From an uncultured Bacteroidales bacterium (GTDB taxonomy: Bacteria > Bacteroidota > Bacteroidia > Bacteroidales > Paludibacteraceae): a stretch of DNA of 64,000 bases. Shown piece after piece: positions 62,821 to 64,000 of this stretch. The position numbers and the translations under genes are program-made. Position 1 is the first letter of the stretch, and every line of letters starts with the position of its first letter. The notes beneath the pieces are model-generated. The model did no database searches. It saw nothing but the letters and a program-made list of their open reading frames with translations, and was not told the DNA's origin. The DNA lies in assembly GCA_902785605.1 (NCBI GenBank), contig CACZZL010000001.1, positions 1 to 64,000 on the forward strand, in the 5' to 3' direction.

Positions 62821-63615
62821 ATGAAAATAGCGCTTCTCCAATATCCGATTGAATGGGCAAACCCGCAGGCAAACGTCGGTTTGTTAGACGAACGCTTGCG
62901 GGCTATTGCGGGACAAGCGGATATAGCAGTGGTGCCGGAGATGTTCAATACCGGTTTCTGTACGGATCGGCCTGGCTTGGCGGAAGAGTGGGGAACGGGT
63001 CCTGTATTCCAATCCCTGCAACATATGGCTGATGCCTATAATTTCGGTATCATCGGCTCGATGATGGTTACCGATAACGGACAACTATACAACCGTGGGT
63101 TCTTCTTCCGCCCTCAAGACGCACCATTGTATTATGACAAACACCATTTGTATAAAAGTGGAGGAGAAGCGGAATTTTTTACGCCCGGTAATATGCGAAC
63201 CATATGGGAATTTAGAGGAGTGAAGATACGCCCTGCCGTATGTTACGACTTGCGGTTCCCTGTTTGGTTGCGGCAGGATAAGCATAACTTGTACGATATT
63301 TTCATATGTGTGGCGTGCTGGCCGACTGTTCGGATTCAGTATTGGGATGCCCTGCTGCAAGCTCGAGCGGCTGAAAATCACTGCTATGCAGTGGGAGTTA
63401 ATATGGTAGGTACCGACGGGTTGCAAATGGACTATAACGGTCATTCGGTCGCTTATGATACCTGGTTACATGACATAGCCGGATTTGAGGATTACGAATG
63501 TGCCACACGTATCGTCGATTTCTCAATAGAAAAACTGAGACATTTCCGAGAGGTATTACCTCAGTGGGAGGAAGCAGATGAATATAAACTGGAAAATACG
63601 GGAGTTGACCGCTGA
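62821..63615 (+). CDS. Carbon-nitrogen hydrolase (nitrilase superfamily), omega-amidase-like
   Basis: 264 residues. The catalytic triad is visible: Glu40 in VVPEMFNTGF, Lys107 in YYDKHHLYKS and Cys141 in AVCYDLRFPVW. The pattern MFNTGF...YDKHHLF-like...CYDLRFP is that of YafV/Nit2-type omega-amidases, which clear alpha-ketoglutaramate and related amides in methionine or glutamine salvage. Substrate is inferred. recJ begins inside its last 38 nt in another frame. Confidence 0.88.
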   Translation: MKIALLQYPIEWANPQANVGLLDERLRAIAGQADIAVVPEMFNTGFCTDRPGLAEEWGTGPVFQSLQHMADAYNFGIIGSMMVTDNGQLYNRGFFFRPQDAPLYYDKHHLYKSGGEAEFFTPGNMRTIWEFRGVKIRPAVCYDLRFPVWLRQDKHNLYDIFICVACWPTVRIQYWDALLQARAAENHCYAVGVNMVGTDGLQMDYNGHSVAYDTWLHDIAGFEDYECATRIVDFSIEKLRHFREVLPQWEEADEYKLENTGVDR

Positions 63616-64000
63616 AGAGCAGGCTGCTGCTGAGCGGTTGAGTGCTGAACTGGAAATCAGTTCGGTTGCCGGACGTATTCTGGCGGAACGCGGGATTCGT
63701 ACGGCGGCTGAAGCACGCGCATATATACGACCGTCTTTGGATAGCTTGCATGATCCGTTCTTGATGCGCGATATGGGAAAAGCTGTGGACCGCTTGTGTC
63801 GTGCAATTGATAATCATGAGCGAATCATGGTTTATGGCGATTATGACGTAGACGGAACGACTGCGGTGGCACTAATGTACTCGTTCCTACGAACCCAGAC
63901 AGATAATCTCATCTATTATATCCCCGACCGATACACAGAGGGATATGGTATCTCCACCAAAGGTATTGATACTGCCAAGGAAAAAGGATGTACACTCGTG
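63578..64000 (+). CDS. recJ: Single-stranded-DNA-specific exonuclease RecJ (5' part)
   Basis: The frame starts at ATG 63578 and is open to the window's end, giving 141 residues. N-terminus MNINWKIRELTAEEQAAAER, then SLHDPFLMRDMGKAVDRL and the DHH-type metal motif VYGDYDVDGTTAVAL, then YIPDRYTEGYG: all typical of RecJ, a 5'-3' exonuclease in recombination and mismatch repair. The start lies inside the nitrilase gene (38-nt overlap). The DHH, DHHA1 and OB parts lie beyond the window. Confidence 0.93.
   Translation, partial: MNINWKIRELTAEEQAAAERLSAELEISSVAGRILAERGIRTAAEARAYIRPSLDSLHDPFLMRDMGKAVDRLCRAIDNHERIMVYGDYDVDGTTAVALMYSFLRTQTDNLIYYIPDRYTEGYGISTKGIDTAKEKGCTLV

Overview
The window looks like chromosomal DNA of a member of the Bacteroidales (phylum Bacteroidota), plausibly a gut or rumen lineage near Paludibacteraceae; the family assignment is an impression, not a result. 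Support: about twenty promoters fit the Bacteroidota form TTTG, about 20 nt, TAnnTTTG (below called -33 and -7), often only 10-20 nt before the start codon. The gene content also fits: a PorX-type response regulator with a PglZ domain, DUF4271, DUF4105, a rhomboid/EEP/HU cluster, an alpha-2-macroglobulin carrying a SusC-like segment, and a giant secreted protein with Listeria-Bacteroides (InlB) repeats. Both ends cut genes: a CoA-transferase (1-849) and recJ (63578-64000). No rRNA, insertion sequence or CRISPR array was seen. There are two intact tRNAs, Met(CAT) and Pro(CGG).

Layout. 1-6.4 kb is core genome: CNNM/CBS transporter, smpB (TTG start inside the previous gene), gpmI between two heptamer repeat arrays, a small acidic lipoprotein divergent from a PASTA protein, and an RluA-type pseudouridine synthase. 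6.4-27.3 kb is accessory: a 3468-residue surface protein with a 47-residue gene after it, a RhuM-like protein upstream, a DUF4105 membrane protein, three unrelated P-loop ATPases, and a small cassette of a DUF3987 protein, a row of palindromes and a 155-residue unknown protein. A separately promoted 31-codon gene 2.8 kb away repeats the C-terminal motif of that unknown protein. 27.4-32.3 kb is the macroglobulin. 32.4-32.7 kb holds tRNA-Met and a scrambled partial copy of it with its terminator.

32.7-64 kb is again housekeeping: nucleoside kinase, priA and tdk (one overlapping run); an abundant OmpA/TPR lipoprotein; mutL; a 5'-nucleotidase-like lipoprotein; acpP-fabF; asd; a TrhP/U32 protein, DUF4271, hemD-like, rnpA, yidD and trmD in a tightly packed run; porX; rhomboid and EEP phosphatase; hup; adk-obgE-ClC; MATE and Mrp; a TM2/DUF2752 pair; topA; NfeD-floA-nitrilase-recJ.

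How parts connect. PorX is a regulator of type IX secretion in Porphyromonas gingivalis, so its presence makes export of the giant protein by that route plausible, though this is inference. Three features recur: (a) four-unit heptamer arrays at gene junctions and once inside priA; (b) a conserved A-rich spacer inside many promoters; (c) short transcription units with promoter and terminator but little or no coding content. The candidate for a little-described system is the DUF3987 / palindrome array / 155-aa cassette together with the 31-codon satellite gene and a neighbouring possible small RNA.
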